A stretch of DNA of 64,000 nt from Pseudarthrobacter sp. NamE5 (GCF_005796225.1 NZ_VAHO01000012.1:57647-121646), one strand, 5' to 3'; shown: positions 1 through 8,665, counted from the first letter of the stretch. Notes: generated by a model from the letters alone, not told the origin. Numbers and translations are program-made.

Positions 1-416
1 CCCAACGTGAAGCACCCCGCTGGCTGCGCTGCATTGCAGCCGCCCGGGATCTGGAAGACCTCCCCCCGCTGCACCTGCCCACCAACGCGCCGCCTCCGCC
101 CCGTGTCTGGGCCGACCGCGACCCGGAGGCCGCCGCACGGCTGGCCACGGCCCGGCCCCTCCTGCAGGCAAAGTCGGACGTGTTGAACCTGCCCCTGGAG
201 AACCTGCTGACCCCGGATTATCTCCGCCGCGTGGCGTGGCGGCCACCGTCGGAGATCACTGAGGCAACGGTTGCCGCCGAACTGCGCGCTTTGGGGGCAC
301 GCGAGTGGCAGGTGGAGTTGGCGGCTCCCCTGATCACCGAAGCGTTCCTGGATCCGCAGCCCCTCCCGCCAAAGGAGCCAAAGCCGGACCCGGCCGCAGC
401 CGGCCGCCAGGGGTAA
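1..416 (+). CDS. Ribonuclease D-type 3'-5' exonuclease, C-terminal part (HRDC region), 5' truncated by window
   Basis: An open frame enters from the left edge (first complete codon at base 3) and stops with TAA at 414-416, leaving 137 residues. What is visible is the helical C-terminal region of an HRDC-containing RNase D-like protein: a stretch ending in DLEDLPPL, a Pro-rich linker, then a helical module with LENLLTPDYLRR and WQVELAAPLITEAF. The DEDD exonuclease domain lies outside the window. The family trims RNA 3' ends. In mycobacteria an HRDC protein of this kind sits next to dxs1, as here if the fadAB and ECF genes are treated as insertions. The family call is good; the exact function (tRNA or rRNA trimming) is inferred. 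Confidence 0.8.
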   Translation, partial: QREAPRWLRCIAAARDLEDLPPLHLPTNAPPPPRVWADRDPEAAARLATARPLLQAKSDVLNLPLENLLTPDYLRRVAWRPPSEITEATVAAELRALGAREWQVELAAPLITEAFLDPQPLPPKEPKPDPAAAGRQG

Positions 417-464
417 CCCCCTGCGCCCCGGCTCTTCCGTGACACCTGGTTCCCGCCCCAATTC

Positions 465-567
465 CGAAACGCTCTCTCACTCGATGCGCGAAAATTGGCA
501 ACGCTTTTTCACTTTCCCAGGAGAGTGAGAGAGCGTTGGCCAAAAATGGGCATTAAGTGAGAGAGGG
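465..567. repeat. Imperfect 43-bp inverted repeat (REP-like palindromic element)
   Basis: Arms 470-512 and 525-567 are reverse complements at about 30 of 43 positions, around a 12-nt centre. The best-matching blocks are the 13-mers AACGCTCTCTCAC (468-480) and GTGAGAGAGCGTT (525-537), plus a degenerate copy AACGCTTTTTCAC (500-512) and a final GTGAGAGAGG (558-567). It follows the RNase D stop by about 50 bp, so it could form a large hairpin in that transcript. It has no T-tract, so it looks more like an interspersed palindromic repeat than a simple terminator. Confidence 0.6.
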
Positions 568-585
568 TGTCTTCGGTCCAGGGCC

Positions 586-614
586 TTGCAGGCTATGTTA
601 CTCACGAGTAACAT
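586..614 (+). promoter_or_regulatory. fadAB promoter with embedded palindromic operator
   Basis: A -35 hexamer TTGCAG (586-591) and a -10 hexamer TAACAT (609-614) are separated by exactly 17 nt. Filling the spacer and covering the -10 box is a palindrome with perfect 9-bp arms, ATGTTACTC (595-603) and GAGTAACAT (606-614), with a 2-nt centre. This geometry is what a TetR-family repressor would use to block RNA polymerase. Control by an acyl-CoA-responsive TetR regulator is inferred from the genes downstream. No regulator gene is in the window. Confidence 0.7.
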
Positions 615-687
615 CGGAGGTATTGCCGCCGTCCCGCTGCCGCGCTGCGGCCTGCCGCCGGCGCTACATCTCGATGAGGAGTTATAC

Positions 688-1968
688 GTGAGCCACCAGG
701 AAAGCGGCGCAGCCTCGCGCACTGTCCGGGACGTCGTCTTTGTGGACGGCGTCCGCACACCGTTCGGCAGGGCAGGGGACAAAGGCATCTATGCCGGCAC
801 CCGTGCTGACGATCTCATAGTGAAATGCATCCGGGCGCTGCTCCGCCGGAACCCCTCCCTGCCACCGGAACGGATCGACGAAGTGGCGATCGCAGCCACC
901 ACCCAAACCGGCGACCAGGGCCTCACCCTGGGACGAACGGCCGCCCTGCTGGCCGGGCTGCCGAAGACTGTTCCCGGCTTTGCTATCGACCGGATGTGCG
1001 CGGGCGCAATGACCGCCGTTACCGCTGCTGCAGGCGGCATCAGCTTTGGCGCTTATGACGTGGTGCTGGCCGGCGGTATGGAACACATGGGCAACCACCC
1101 GATGGGCTCCGGAGCCGATCCCAATCCGCGCTTCATGTCCGAGCGGCTGGTGGACCCGGCTGCACTAAACATGGGAAATACGGCGGAGAACCTCCACGAC
1201 CGCTTTCCGTCCATTACCAAGGAACGTACGGACGCGTATGCCGTGGCCTCCCAGGCCAAATTCGACGCCGCTCGCCGCGAAGGCAGGATCCAGCCGGACC
1301 TGGTGCCGATGGCAGCGCTGAAGCCCGGCCAGGGCTGGACGCTCAGCACCGTTGACGAGCCGCCCCGCCCCGGGACCACCATGTCCGACCTTGCCGGGCT
1401 CCGCACTCCCTTCCGCGCCCACGGCAGGGTCACGGCAGGAAACGCTGCGGGCCTGAATGACGGCGCCACCGCGGCCCTCCTCGCCTCCTCCGACACTGCC
1501 GTCGAACTTGGGCTGCCGGTCAGGATGCGCCTGGTGGCCTACGCCTACGCCGGCGTTGAGCCTGAGGTCATGGGCATCGGTCCTGTGCCCTCCACCGAGA
1601 AGGCCCTGAAGCAGGCCGGGCTCAGCATCGGGGACATCGGCCTGTTCGAGATCAACGAGGCTTTTGCCGTCCAGGTACTCAGCTTCCTGGAGCATTTCGG
1701 CATTGCCGACGACGACCCGCGGGTCAACCGCTACGGCGGCGCCATCGCCGTGGGGCATCCCCTGGCCTCCTCCGGAGTGCGGCTGATGATGCAGCTGGCC
1801 CGGCAGTTCGAAGAGGACCACACCGTGCGGTACGGCATCACCACCATGTGCGTCGGCCTTGGCATGGGTGCCACCGTGATCTGGGAGAACCCGCACCACG
1901 CCGACTACAGCGGAGTCCGGCCGCAGGGTTCCGCCGCTACCGAAACCACCTCCGAAGGAGCCGCATGA
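688..1968 (+). CDS. fadA: Acetyl-CoA acyltransferase (3-ketoacyl-CoA thiolase)
   Basis: A 426-residue thiolase catalysing the last step of beta-oxidation, cleavage of 3-ketoacyl-CoA by CoA to acetyl-CoA and a shortened acyl-CoA. The nucleophilic Cys is in DRMCAGAM, followed by the glycine-rich GGMEHMG, the NEAF motif, the active-site His in GHPLASSGVR and the second Cys in CVGLGMGATV. I chose GTG at 688 because GAGGAG (676-681) sits 6 nt upstream and the protein then starts just before RDVVFVDGVRTPFG; an ATG at 586 in the same frame falls inside the promoter. It overlaps fadB by ATGA, so the two are translationally coupled, as in a trifunctional beta-oxidation complex. Confidence 0.93.
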   Translation: MSHQESGAASRTVRDVVFVDGVRTPFGRAGDKGIYAGTRADDLIVKCIRALLRRNPSLPPERIDEVAIAATTQTGDQGLTLGRTAALLAGLPKTVPGFAIDRMCAGAMTAVTAAAGGISFGAYDVVLAGGMEHMGNHPMGSGADPNPRFMSERLVDPAALNMGNTAENLHDRFPSITKERTDAYAVASQAKFDAARREGRIQPDLVPMAALKPGQGWTLSTVDEPPRPGTTMSDLAGLRTPFRAHGRVTAGNAAGLNDGATAALLASSDTAVELGLPVRMRLVAYAYAGVEPEVMGIGPVPSTEKALKQAGLSIGDIGLFEINEAFAVQVLSFLEHFGIADDDPRVNRYGGAIAVGHPLASSGVRLMMQLARQFEEDHTVRYGITTMCVGLGMGATVIWENPHHADYSGVRPQGSAATETTSEGAA

Positions 1969-4124
1969 GCGCCGCCGACTTCACTAAGCTTGCCAACCTG
2001 TTCCCGGACGAAACCGTTACCCACTCCTACGTCCAGGACATCGAACTGCCGGCTCCGGCCGGGAAACCCAGTCCCGGGAGGTTCGCCCTCATCACCCTGG
2101 ACAACGGGCTGGACCACTCCAGGCCCACAACCCTGGGACCCAACACCCTCGTGGAACTGGGCACTGTGCTGGAGCGCCTGCGGGAGCGCGCCGCCCGGGG
2201 TGCAATAGTCGGCGTCGGAGTCACCGGCAAGCCGTATTACCTTGTGGCCGGTGCTGATCTTTCCGCCGTCAAGAACCTGGAAAAGCGCGAGCACGGCCTG
2301 TGGATGGCACAGTTGGGCCACGATGTGTACGGCACGCTGGCAAATCTCGGCGTCCCCAGCTTCGCCTTCATCAACGGGGCAGCCCTGGGCGGCGGCCTTG
2401 AAGTCGCGCTGCAGTCCACCTACCGCACTGTGTCCACGGGGGCCGGAGCGCTGGCGCTGCCCGAAGCGTTCCTGGGCCTGGTGCCAGGCTGGGGCGGCGT
2501 CTACCTCCTGCCGCGCCTGATAGGCCCAGAGAATGCCGTGAAGGTGATGATCGAAAATCCGCTCAGCAACAACCGGACCCTGACCGGACCCCAGGCCTTC
2601 AGCCTCGGCATCGCCGACGCCCTGTTCGAGCCCGCGGACTTCCTCGAGCAGTCCCTGGCGTGGGCTGCGGAAGTCATCTCCGGTGAGGTTACTCCGGAAC
2701 GCGACAGCGCCGTCGACCCCGCCGACCCGGAAACGGCGGAAAAGTGGGCCGCCGCGGTGGCGGCAGGACGGGACTTCGTGGAGGCCAAGACGTCCAATGC
2801 GGCTCCCGCTCCGGGCAAGGTCCTGGACATCATGGCGGCGAACCGCACCATGACGCAGGCCGAATGTGCGGCGCTGGAGTGCGAAACGCTTGCGGAACTG
2901 ATGCAGTCCGACGAGTTCCGCGCCACCGTCTACGCCTTCCTGGACCTCGTGCAGAAGCGTTCCAAGCGTCCGGAAGGAGCCCCGGACCGAAAGCTCGCCC
3001 GGCCGGTTACCAAGGTGGGCGTGGTGGGCGCCGGCCTGATGGCAAGCCAGCTCGCACTGCTGTTTGCCCGCCAGCTCAAGGTCCCCGTGGTAATGACGGA
3101 CATTGACCAGGCCCGGGTGGACAAGGGAGTGGGCTACGTCCACGCCGAAGTGGACAAGCTCCTGGGCAGGAAGAAGATCAGCCAGGACGCAGCCAACCGG
3201 ATGAAGGCGCTGGTGACGGGTTCGGTGTCGAAGGACGTTTTCGCGGATGCGGACTTCGTCATCGAGGCCGTCTTTGAGGAGCTCAACGTTAAGAAACAGG
3301 TTCTTGCGCACCTGGAGGCAATCGTCACGCCTGACTGCATCCTGGCCACCAACACGTCCTCGTTGTCCGTCACTGCCATGGCTGAGGACCTGCAGCACCC
3401 GGAACGCGTGGTGGGCTTCCACTTCTTCAACCCGGTAGCCGTCATGCCGCTGCTGGAAATTGTCCGCGCCCCCAAAACGGATGACGCCGTACTGGCTACC
3501 GCCTTTGAACTTGCCAAGGGCCTGAAGAAGACGGCGGTGCTGGTCAAGGACGCGGCAGCCTTCGTGGTCAACCGGATTCTGCTGCGGCTGATGGGCGAGG
3601 TCACGGCTGCCTTTGATGAAGGGACCCCGGCGGAGGTTGCTGACAACGCGCTCCGCCCCATGGGCCTGCCGATGACCCCCTTCACGCTGGGCGCGATGGT
3701 GGGGCTGCCGGTGGCCCAGCATGTCCAGGAGTCACTCCACGCGGCTTTCGGGGAGCGGTTCAGGGTATCCGCCAACCTCCAGAAGCTCATTGACAACGGT
3801 GTGAAGGGCCTGTGGGTGACCGCCCCGGACGGGTCGAAGGAGATTCCGCAGTCGACACTCGCCCTGATGTCCTTCGGCACCTCCCCCTCCACCTCGGAGC
3901 AGGTGCTGCAGCGAACCCAGGACGCGCTCGCGGAGGAGATCGGCCTGATGCTCGCAGAGGGCGTGGTGGCCGGGCCGGAGGACGTCGATCTCTGCATGAT
4001 TCTTGGGGCCGGCTGGCCCATGTTCCTGGGCGGCATCACCCCGTACCTTGACCGGGTGGGCGCCTCTGAACGTGTCAACGGCCGGCGGTTCCTGCCGCCC
4101 GGGGTGGCGTCCCGTCCGGCCTGA
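1965..4124 (+). CDS. fadB: Fatty-acid oxidation complex alpha subunit: enoyl-CoA hydratase / 3-hydroxyacyl-CoA dehydrogenase
   Basis: A 719-residue bifunctional enzyme. The N-terminal crotonase domain (about 1-300) carries the oxyanion-hole segments AGADLSAV and NGAALGGGLEVAL. A Rossmann NAD-binding domain begins near KVGVVGAGLMASQLA, and the 3-hydroxyacyl-CoA dehydrogenase signature FHFFNPVAVMPLLEIV and the substrate-domain segment KDAAAFVVNRIL follow. It hydrates trans-2-enoyl-CoA and oxidises the product to 3-ketoacyl-CoA for the FadA thiolase. The start ATG overlaps the fadA stop (ATGA) and is preceded by GAAGGAG. Length is typical of FadB/FadJ. It ends 16 bp from the convergent ECF ATPase gene with no clear terminator between. 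Confidence 0.93.
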   Translation: MSAADFTKLANLFPDETVTHSYVQDIELPAPAGKPSPGRFALITLDNGLDHSRPTTLGPNTLVELGTVLERLRERAARGAIVGVGVTGKPYYLVAGADLSAVKNLEKREHGLWMAQLGHDVYGTLANLGVPSFAFINGAALGGGLEVALQSTYRTVSTGAGALALPEAFLGLVPGWGGVYLLPRLIGPENAVKVMIENPLSNNRTLTGPQAFSLGIADALFEPADFLEQSLAWAAEVISGEVTPERDSAVDPADPETAEKWAAAVAAGRDFVEAKTSNAAPAPGKVLDIMAANRTMTQAECAALECETLAELMQSDEFRATVYAFLDLVQKRSKRPEGAPDRKLARPVTKVGVVGAGLMASQLALLFARQLKVPVVMTDIDQARVDKGVGYVHAEVDKLLGRKKISQDAANRMKALVTGSVSKDVFADADFVIEAVFEELNVKKQVLAHLEAIVTPDCILATNTSSLSVTAMAEDLQHPERVVGFHFFNPVAVMPLLEIVRAPKTDDAVLATAFELAKGLKKTAVLVKDAAAFVVNRILLRLMGEVTAAFDEGTPAEVADNALRPMGLPMTPFTLGAMVGLPVAQHVQESLHAAFGERFRVSANLQKLIDNGVKGLWVTAPDGSKEIPQSTLALMSFGTSPSTSEQVLQRTQDALAEEIGLMLAEGVVAGPEDVDLCMILGAGWPMFLGGITPYLDRVGASERVNGRRFLPPGVASRPA

Positions 4125-4140
4125 ACGCCATTCACAGCGG

Positions 4141-5775
4141 TCACGGAAGCAACTGGCCGCCGTCGAGCGTCACCACCCGGTGCGCCATCCTCCGGGCATA
4201 GGTGAGGTCATGGGTGACCAGCACGACGGCGGCACCCTCCTCGGCCGCGGCGCCCACGGCGCCGTCCAGCCGGGCGAGGCCGTTTCCGTCGAGCGCCACG
4301 GTGGGTTCGTCCAGGGCCAGGACGGAGGGGTTGCGGGCGAGCACCGTGGCCAGGGCAAGGAGCCGCTGACTGGAGGCAGGGAGTTCCGCGGGGTGCGCGT
4401 GCGCTGATCCTGCCAGTCCAACGGTTTCCAGCGCTGTGCCCGCACGTTCAGTGGCTTCGGTGGAGCTGTACAGCCGGTCAAGGCCGAAATGCACCTCCCG
4501 GAGGGCGGTCCGCTCGAACAGCTGATCGCGGGGTTGCTGGAACAGCAGGCCCACCCTCTGGGCCACCACGCCTGGCGGCGTCCCCGCGATCTCGGCTCCC
4601 CCGACGAGGATCTGGCCGGAGGTTGGCCGCAGCAGTCCGTTCAAGTGCCGCAGGAGGGTGGATTTTCCTGCGCCGTTGGGGCCGGTTACTGCCACGATTT
4701 CCCCGGGGCGGACAGCCAGGCTGATCCCCTTCAGCACCTCTGGTGGGGGCGGGCCTTGGGGCCCGTGCGCCGCGCCCCTGCGACGGATCCAACGCCGGGA
4801 CATCCTGTCGCCGGCCGAATAGCAGAACGAGACCTTGCGGAGCTCCAGCGCCGGGGCCGTCGGCGTTGCCTGGCGCAGCGGCTGCGTGCGGGGTTTTTGT
4901 GCGGCTGTCGTCGCTGCCTTGTCCTGCCCGGGCCCGGACGCATCCGCCGGGTAGCGGATGCCCGCCGGAAGCAGCCGGGGGCGGGCGAGCAGTTCTGCCG
5001 GGGTGCCGACGGCCCTAGCGCTCCCCTCGGCCAGGACAAGCCAGGTTCCCGCTTCCAGGAGCGGTGCGTCCACCACCTGGCTGAAAATGACGACGGCGGT
5101 ACCGCGCTTCACGAGCTCCCGCACCAGGTTCGCCAGCCGGGCGGATCCGGCGCTGTCCAGTGATGCGAAGGGCTCATCCATGATCAGGATGCGCGGCCCG
5201 GCGATGACGGCGCAGCCGATCGCGAGGCGGCGGAGCTGTCCGCCGGAAAGCTGGACGGGGTTATGGTCCAGGAGTTCCGTCAGGCCCACCAGCGCGGCGG
5301 TCTGTTCCACCGCGGCTGTCATGGCGGCCCGCCCTACCGCCGCATTCTCGAGGCCAAACGCGAGTTCCTCGGCCACTGTGGCCTTCACCGTGCTGAGCAC
5401 CGAAGCCGGGTCCTGCGGCACGAAACCTGCCTGCCGGCCCCAGGCCGCGGGATTAATTCGGGGGCCCGGTGCAAGGTCGGCGCCGCCGAACTGCAGCCGG
5501 GTACCCGCGAGTTCGAGGAAGCCGTGGAGCGTTCCCCCTCCCCCGGGAGGAAGCCACCCGGCGAGCAACCGGCCCAGCGTGGACTTCCCGCTTCCGGATG
5601 GTCCGAGGACGGCGGTGAACGTTCCCGGAAGGAAGGCGAGCTCTATCCCCTGCAGCACAGGGGCCCCGGAATCGTGGAACGTGAAGGTCCGGATGCCCGC
5701 TGCCAGTATGGGCTGCGCCGGGTTCTGGGCATCCCCGTGATGTTTGTTGCCTTCGCTGTTGTGGGTTCCCGCCAT
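4141..5775 (-). CDS. ECF transporter energy-coupling protein with two fused ABC ATPase domains
   Basis: A 544-residue protein with two ABC ATPase domains in one chain, replacing the usual EcfA/EcfA' pair. Domain 1 has Walker A GPSGSGKST (58-66), signature LSGGQLRRL and Walker B LIMDEPFASLD. Domain 2 has Walker A GPNGAGKST (365-373) and Walker B LALDEPTVALD, but its ABC signature reads LPASSQ (about 465-470) instead of LSGGQ, so one ATP site is probably degenerate. It would hydrolyse ATP to drive the T and S components encoded just upstream (17 bp gap). This matches the architecture of YkoD-like fused energy-coupling ATPases. The ATG at 5775 is the only convincing start. Confidence 0.88.
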   Translation of the reverse strand: MAGTHNSEGNKHHGDAQNPAQPILAAGIRTFTFHDSGAPVLQGIELAFLPGTFTAVLGPSGSGKSTLGRLLAGWLPPGGGGTLHGFLELAGTRLQFGGADLAPGPRINPAAWGRQAGFVPQDPASVLSTVKATVAEELAFGLENAAVGRAAMTAAVEQTAALVGLTELLDHNPVQLSGGQLRRLAIGCAVIAGPRILIMDEPFASLDSAGSARLANLVRELVKRGTAVVIFSQVVDAPLLEAGTWLVLAEGSARAVGTPAELLARPRLLPAGIRYPADASGPGQDKAATTAAQKPRTQPLRQATPTAPALELRKVSFCYSAGDRMSRRWIRRRGAAHGPQGPPPPEVLKGISLAVRPGEIVAVTGPNGAGKSTLLRHLNGLLRPTSGQILVGGAEIAGTPPGVVAQRVGLLFQQPRDQLFERTALREVHFGLDRLYSSTEATERAGTALETVGLAGSAHAHPAELPASSQRLLALATVLARNPSVLALDEPTVALDGNGLARLDGAVGAAAEEGAAVVLVTHDLTYARRMAHRVVTLDGGQLLP

Positions 5776-5792
5776 TCAGGTTCCTGCCATAT

Positions 5793-6536
5793 CTAGGTTC
5801 CCGCCCTGTCGAGCCAGAGCCGGGCAACAACCGAGGCTGCGGCGGCCACGAGCAGCACGGCACGGAGCGTGCACTGATGCCGTGAATCGGGAACGGCCCG
5901 GTAGCTGGAACGCGGTCCCGGGTTGCTGAAGCCGCGTGCTTCCAGCGCCGCCGCGCGGGTACCGGCTTCCTCGATGAGGGACAGGACCAGCGGTACGGCC
6001 TGCAGCCGGAACGCCGCCGCCCGGTGCAACAGGCCGGGGCGGATCACCAGCCCGCGGGATTCCTGGGCCTGCCGGATCCGGTGCACGCGGGAAGTGACGG
6101 CCGGCAGCAGGGCGAGGGTGGACGCCAGCACGAAAGCGAACCTGCCCTGCACGCCCCGGGCTGACAGCGCCGCCACCAGGTCGGGCACATGGACGCTGAA
6201 GGAGAACACCAGGAGCGCAAGGACTGCTGCCGCGAGCTGGGCTGCCCGCTGCAGGGCGAACGCCAGGCCCTCCCCGGTGATGCGCGCGGGCCCCCACTGG
6301 GCCAGGACTGTCCTGCCTTCGGGGAAGAAGAGCCCGTGCACGATGAGCAGTGACAGGCACAAGGGCACCAGGACGGCCGCTGCCGCCGGCAGCAGCCTGC
6401 GTGCCGTACCTCCACGGACGGCAAGGGCAAGGGCAGCTGACACCACGGCGAGGGACAGCGGCCAGCTGGCGGCCGCCGTCGTGATCACTGCCGTGGTGCC
6501 GGCCATTGCCAGTGAGGTCAGCGGGTTAAGGCGCAT
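5793..6536 (-). CDS. ECF transporter T component (transmembrane coupling protein)
   Basis: A 247-residue CbiQ/EcfT-type membrane protein. It begins MRLNPLTSLAMAG, contains several hydrophobic segments in the first half, and has the coupling-helix motif ARG twice: in LSARGVQGRF and in ALEARGFSNPG, the segments that contact the ATPases. The frame stays open upstream, but ATG at 6536 gives the family-typical N-terminus and lies 25 bp after the S-component stop. It links the fused ATPase downstream to the substrate-binding S protein. The family call is firm; the substrate is unknown. Confidence 0.87.
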   Translation of the reverse strand: MRLNPLTSLAMAGTTAVITTAAASWPLSLAVVSAALALAVRGGTARRLLPAAAAVLVPLCLSLLIVHGLFFPEGRTVLAQWGPARITGEGLAFALQRAAQLAAAVLALLVFSFSVHVPDLVAALSARGVQGRFAFVLASTLALLPAVTSRVHRIRQAQESRGLVIRPGLLHRAAAFRLQAVPLVLSLIEEAGTRAAALEARGFSNPGPRSSYRAVPDSRHQCTLRAVLLVAAAASVVARLWLDRAGT

Positions 6537-6561
6537 GCTTCGCTTCAGGCATTGGGTGGGA

Positions 6562-7437
6562 TCAGGAGCCCTGCCCGGTGGGCTGGGCCGGGCTGCCAGT
6601 GCCCGTAACCGGGACCTGCGTCTGGGTTTCGTCGCCGGCCTGCCCAGCCAACACCCGGTGGCGGCGGATGAACGGGAACTGCACCCGCGTACGGCGGGGA
6701 AGCGCGTAGGCCAGGACAGCGACCACGGTGAACACGATGGCCTTGTCCATGGGGTCCGAGATGAGCGCCTGCTTGGTAATGGCCGCCAGGAGGGTGTCGC
6801 CCATGGACCGGAACGCGCTGACAATCGCTCCGGTGGCCACTCCGGAGGTGCCGCCGAAGACGAAAGCCGCAACCGGTGCGGACACCACGCCGCCGATGAT
6901 GCCGGTGACAAATCCGGCCACCGGCGCCAGGTAGAAGCGCCGGAACATGCCGTGGCGGGCGGCGAGGCCGGCCAGGCAGCCGATCAGCGCTGCACCGGCG
7001 GCGAACGGCAGGACGGTGGGGTTGAAGAAGGACCAGACAATGCTGCTGAGTGCTCCGGTTGCTGCACCTGCCGCCGGCCCTGCCAGCACCGCAATCAGGA
7101 CCGTGCCGATCGCGTCGAGGTAGAACGGGACCAGTGTGCTGCCCACGAACTGGCCGAGCACGATGTTCAGCACCAGGGCCACCGGGATCAGCACAACCGT
7201 GGAGGCCGGCAGGGTGGGCAGGACTGCAACGATCAGCAGGACGGCCCCCACGAGGAAACCGGACAGGGCGATCAGGGCGGAAGCGCTGCCGGGGCCGCCC
7301 GTAATGTCCGTGGGCTGGTTGAGCACCAGGTAAACGTACGTGCCGGCGATGGCCAGGGCTCCGAGGACTTCCAGCAGCCGGCGTTTGCGGGCAGCGGCGG
7401 GCCCCGGGGACGGGAGGGTAAGGGAGGGCGATGACAT
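6562..7437 (-). CDS. ECF transporter S component (substrate-binding membrane protein), substrate unknown
   Basis: A 291-residue integral membrane protein with about six hydrophobic segments and the glycine-rich pattern of ECF S components (FYLDAIGTVLIAVLAGP, GFVTGIIGGVVSAP, FGGTSGVATGAIV). I chose ATG at 7437 because AAGGA lies 5-6 nt upstream; an earlier in-frame start at 7479 lacks this. It is first of the S-T-ATPase operon. The closest upstream gene on the same strand is a nucleoside hydrolase 196 bp away, so a nucleoside, pyrimidine or nucleobase-derived vitamin precursor is a reasonable guess for the cargo, but nothing in the sequence proves it. Confidence 0.8.
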   Translation of the reverse strand: MSSPSLTLPSPGPAAARKRRLLEVLGALAIAGTYVYLVLNQPTDITGGPGSASALIALSGFLVGAVLLIVAVLPTLPASTVVLIPVALVLNIVLGQFVGSTLVPFYLDAIGTVLIAVLAGPAAGAATGALSSIVWSFFNPTVLPFAAGAALIGCLAGLAARHGMFRRFYLAPVAGFVTGIIGGVVSAPVAAFVFGGTSGVATGAIVSAFRSMGDTLLAAITKQALISDPMDKAIVFTVVAVLAYALPRRTRVQFPFIRRHRVLAGQAGDETQTQVPVTGTGSPAQPTGQGS

Positions 7438-7633
7438 GGAGTTCCTTAGGATGCGGACGCGGATTACCGGGCACTGCAATATCTGTACTGCAACTGCGCA
7501 GTGCGGGGCCGCCTATGTCACCTCGGCAGCAGCCGGCGGAACGTCCTGCCGGCCGCCGCCCATTCTACCGGGAAGGAGTGGCTATGCCGGAGAAAAAGCA
7601 CCTGCCGGAGCGGAAGTGCGGGCTCCAGCTTGT
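7438..7633. other. Intergenic leader of the ECF operon with a small inverted repeat
   Basis: This 196-bp gap separates the nucleoside hydrolase stop from the S-component start, both read on the minus strand. It holds an inverted repeat GCACTGC (7471-7477) / GCAGTGC (7498-7504) with related GTACTGCAACTG between the arms, about 35-65 bp before the start codon. It could be an operator or a leader hairpin. I looked for TPP and other riboswitch core motifs (such as CTGAGA) on the minus strand and saw none. Confidence 0.4.
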
Positions 7634-8659
7634 TCACCCCAGCCGTGCGGCGAGGGCTCCCACCCTGGACACCAGCTGGCGGAAGGCCTGCCCCGGATTG
7701 TTGTCTGCCACAATCCTGGCGTTGGGCGCCCTGCCCCATAATCCCCGGAAGTCAGCCACCGTGGTTCCCATCAGGAGGGCTGAACCGGTCTCAACGTCTA
7801 CCGTGGCGGGCCGGGCCTGGAACTCCAGGGTGCCCGCGGCCACACCGGCTGCGAAGAAGTCGTGGACGTGCGCCAGGTATCCCTGGTCATAGCGCCGGTG
7901 GAACTCGAAGTAGAAACGCAAGGCGTCGGACAGGTGCCGGACCAGGGTGTTGTCGGAGGCGCTTGTTTGGCCCTCAGGCTGGTCGGGCAGCACTTCTTCC
8001 ACGACTTTCGCGCCGGCCGCCTCCGCGAGTTGCCGCACGTGGACCGGGTGGAGCTCCATCCGCTCCGTGGTGTCCAGCGAGCAGACGATTGGGAGTTTCT
8101 CCAGGGGCTGGCCTTCAAACGCGGCGTACACCTCCTTGGCCGCATGCGGATCCACGTGTGTGTTCCATTCTGCTGTCGGGGTGGTGTTGCCCTGGTAGAA
8201 AAAGCTTCCGCCCATGATTACCACTCCTGCCAGCAGTTCCGGCAGCCGCGGTTCCATCCTGAGGGCCAGGGCAAAGTTGGTCAGCGGCGCCGTAATGAGG
8301 GCTGTGAGTTCACCCGGCCTGGCCCTGGCGTGTTCAACCCACAGCTCCACGGCATCCCGTGCCGAGACGACACCGTCAGGCTCCGGCAGGACGGCATGGC
8401 CGATTCCCTGGGGACCGTGTGTCTCGGGGGTGGTGAGAAGCGGGATGGACAGGGGTTCCCGGGCGCCGATGGCCACTTCCACTCCTGGCCGGCCGCAGAG
8501 TTCCAGCAGCGCCAGGGTGTTCCTGGCCACCTGGTCCGCGTCCACATTGCCGGGGGAAGCCGTAACGGCAACAAATTCGGTGTCCGGAAGGGCAGCAAGG
8601 TATGCAACCGCCAAGGCATCATCGATGCCAGTGTCAACGTCCAGCAGGAAAGCAGTCAT
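7634..8659 (-). CDS. Inosine/uridine-preferring nucleoside hydrolase
   Basis: A 341-residue IUNH-family hydrolase that splits ribonucleosides into base and ribose. The Ca2+-binding N-terminal motif is DVDTGIDDALA (residues 7-17: Asp7, Asp9, Asp13, Asp14). The segment LITAPLTNFALAL and the VIMGGSFF turn are family-typical, and a later NTHVDPHAA segment supplies the second Asp region. The ATG at 8659 follows the aldo/keto reductase stop by 6 bp, so it is the last gene of the dxs-led chain. It may act on nucleosides imported by the ECF system downstream (inference from position). Confidence 0.88.
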   Translation of the reverse strand: MTAFLLDVDTGIDDALAVAYLAALPDTEFVAVTASPGNVDADQVARNTLALLELCGRPGVEVAIGAREPLSIPLLTTPETHGPQGIGHAVLPEPDGVVSARDAVELWVEHARARPGELTALITAPLTNFALALRMEPRLPELLAGVVIMGGSFFYQGNTTPTAEWNTHVDPHAAKEVYAAFEGQPLEKLPIVCSLDTTERMELHPVHVRQLAEAAGAKVVEEVLPDQPEGQTSASDNTLVRHLSDALRFYFEFHRRYDQGYLAHVHDFFAAGVAAGTLEFQARPATVDVETGSALLMGTTVADFRGLWGRAPNARIVADNNPGQAFRQLVSRVGALAARLG

Positions 8660-8665
8660 GGCCGT

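Noticed and set aside
1905..3722. A 605-codon frame antisense to fadB
   Set aside because: It is a shadow of fadB, with no family-like features and no ribosome site.
7438..7633. A riboswitch in the ECF operon leader
   Set aside because: No TPP, cobalamin, FMN or preQ1 core motif could be seen on the minus strand; only a short inverted repeat.
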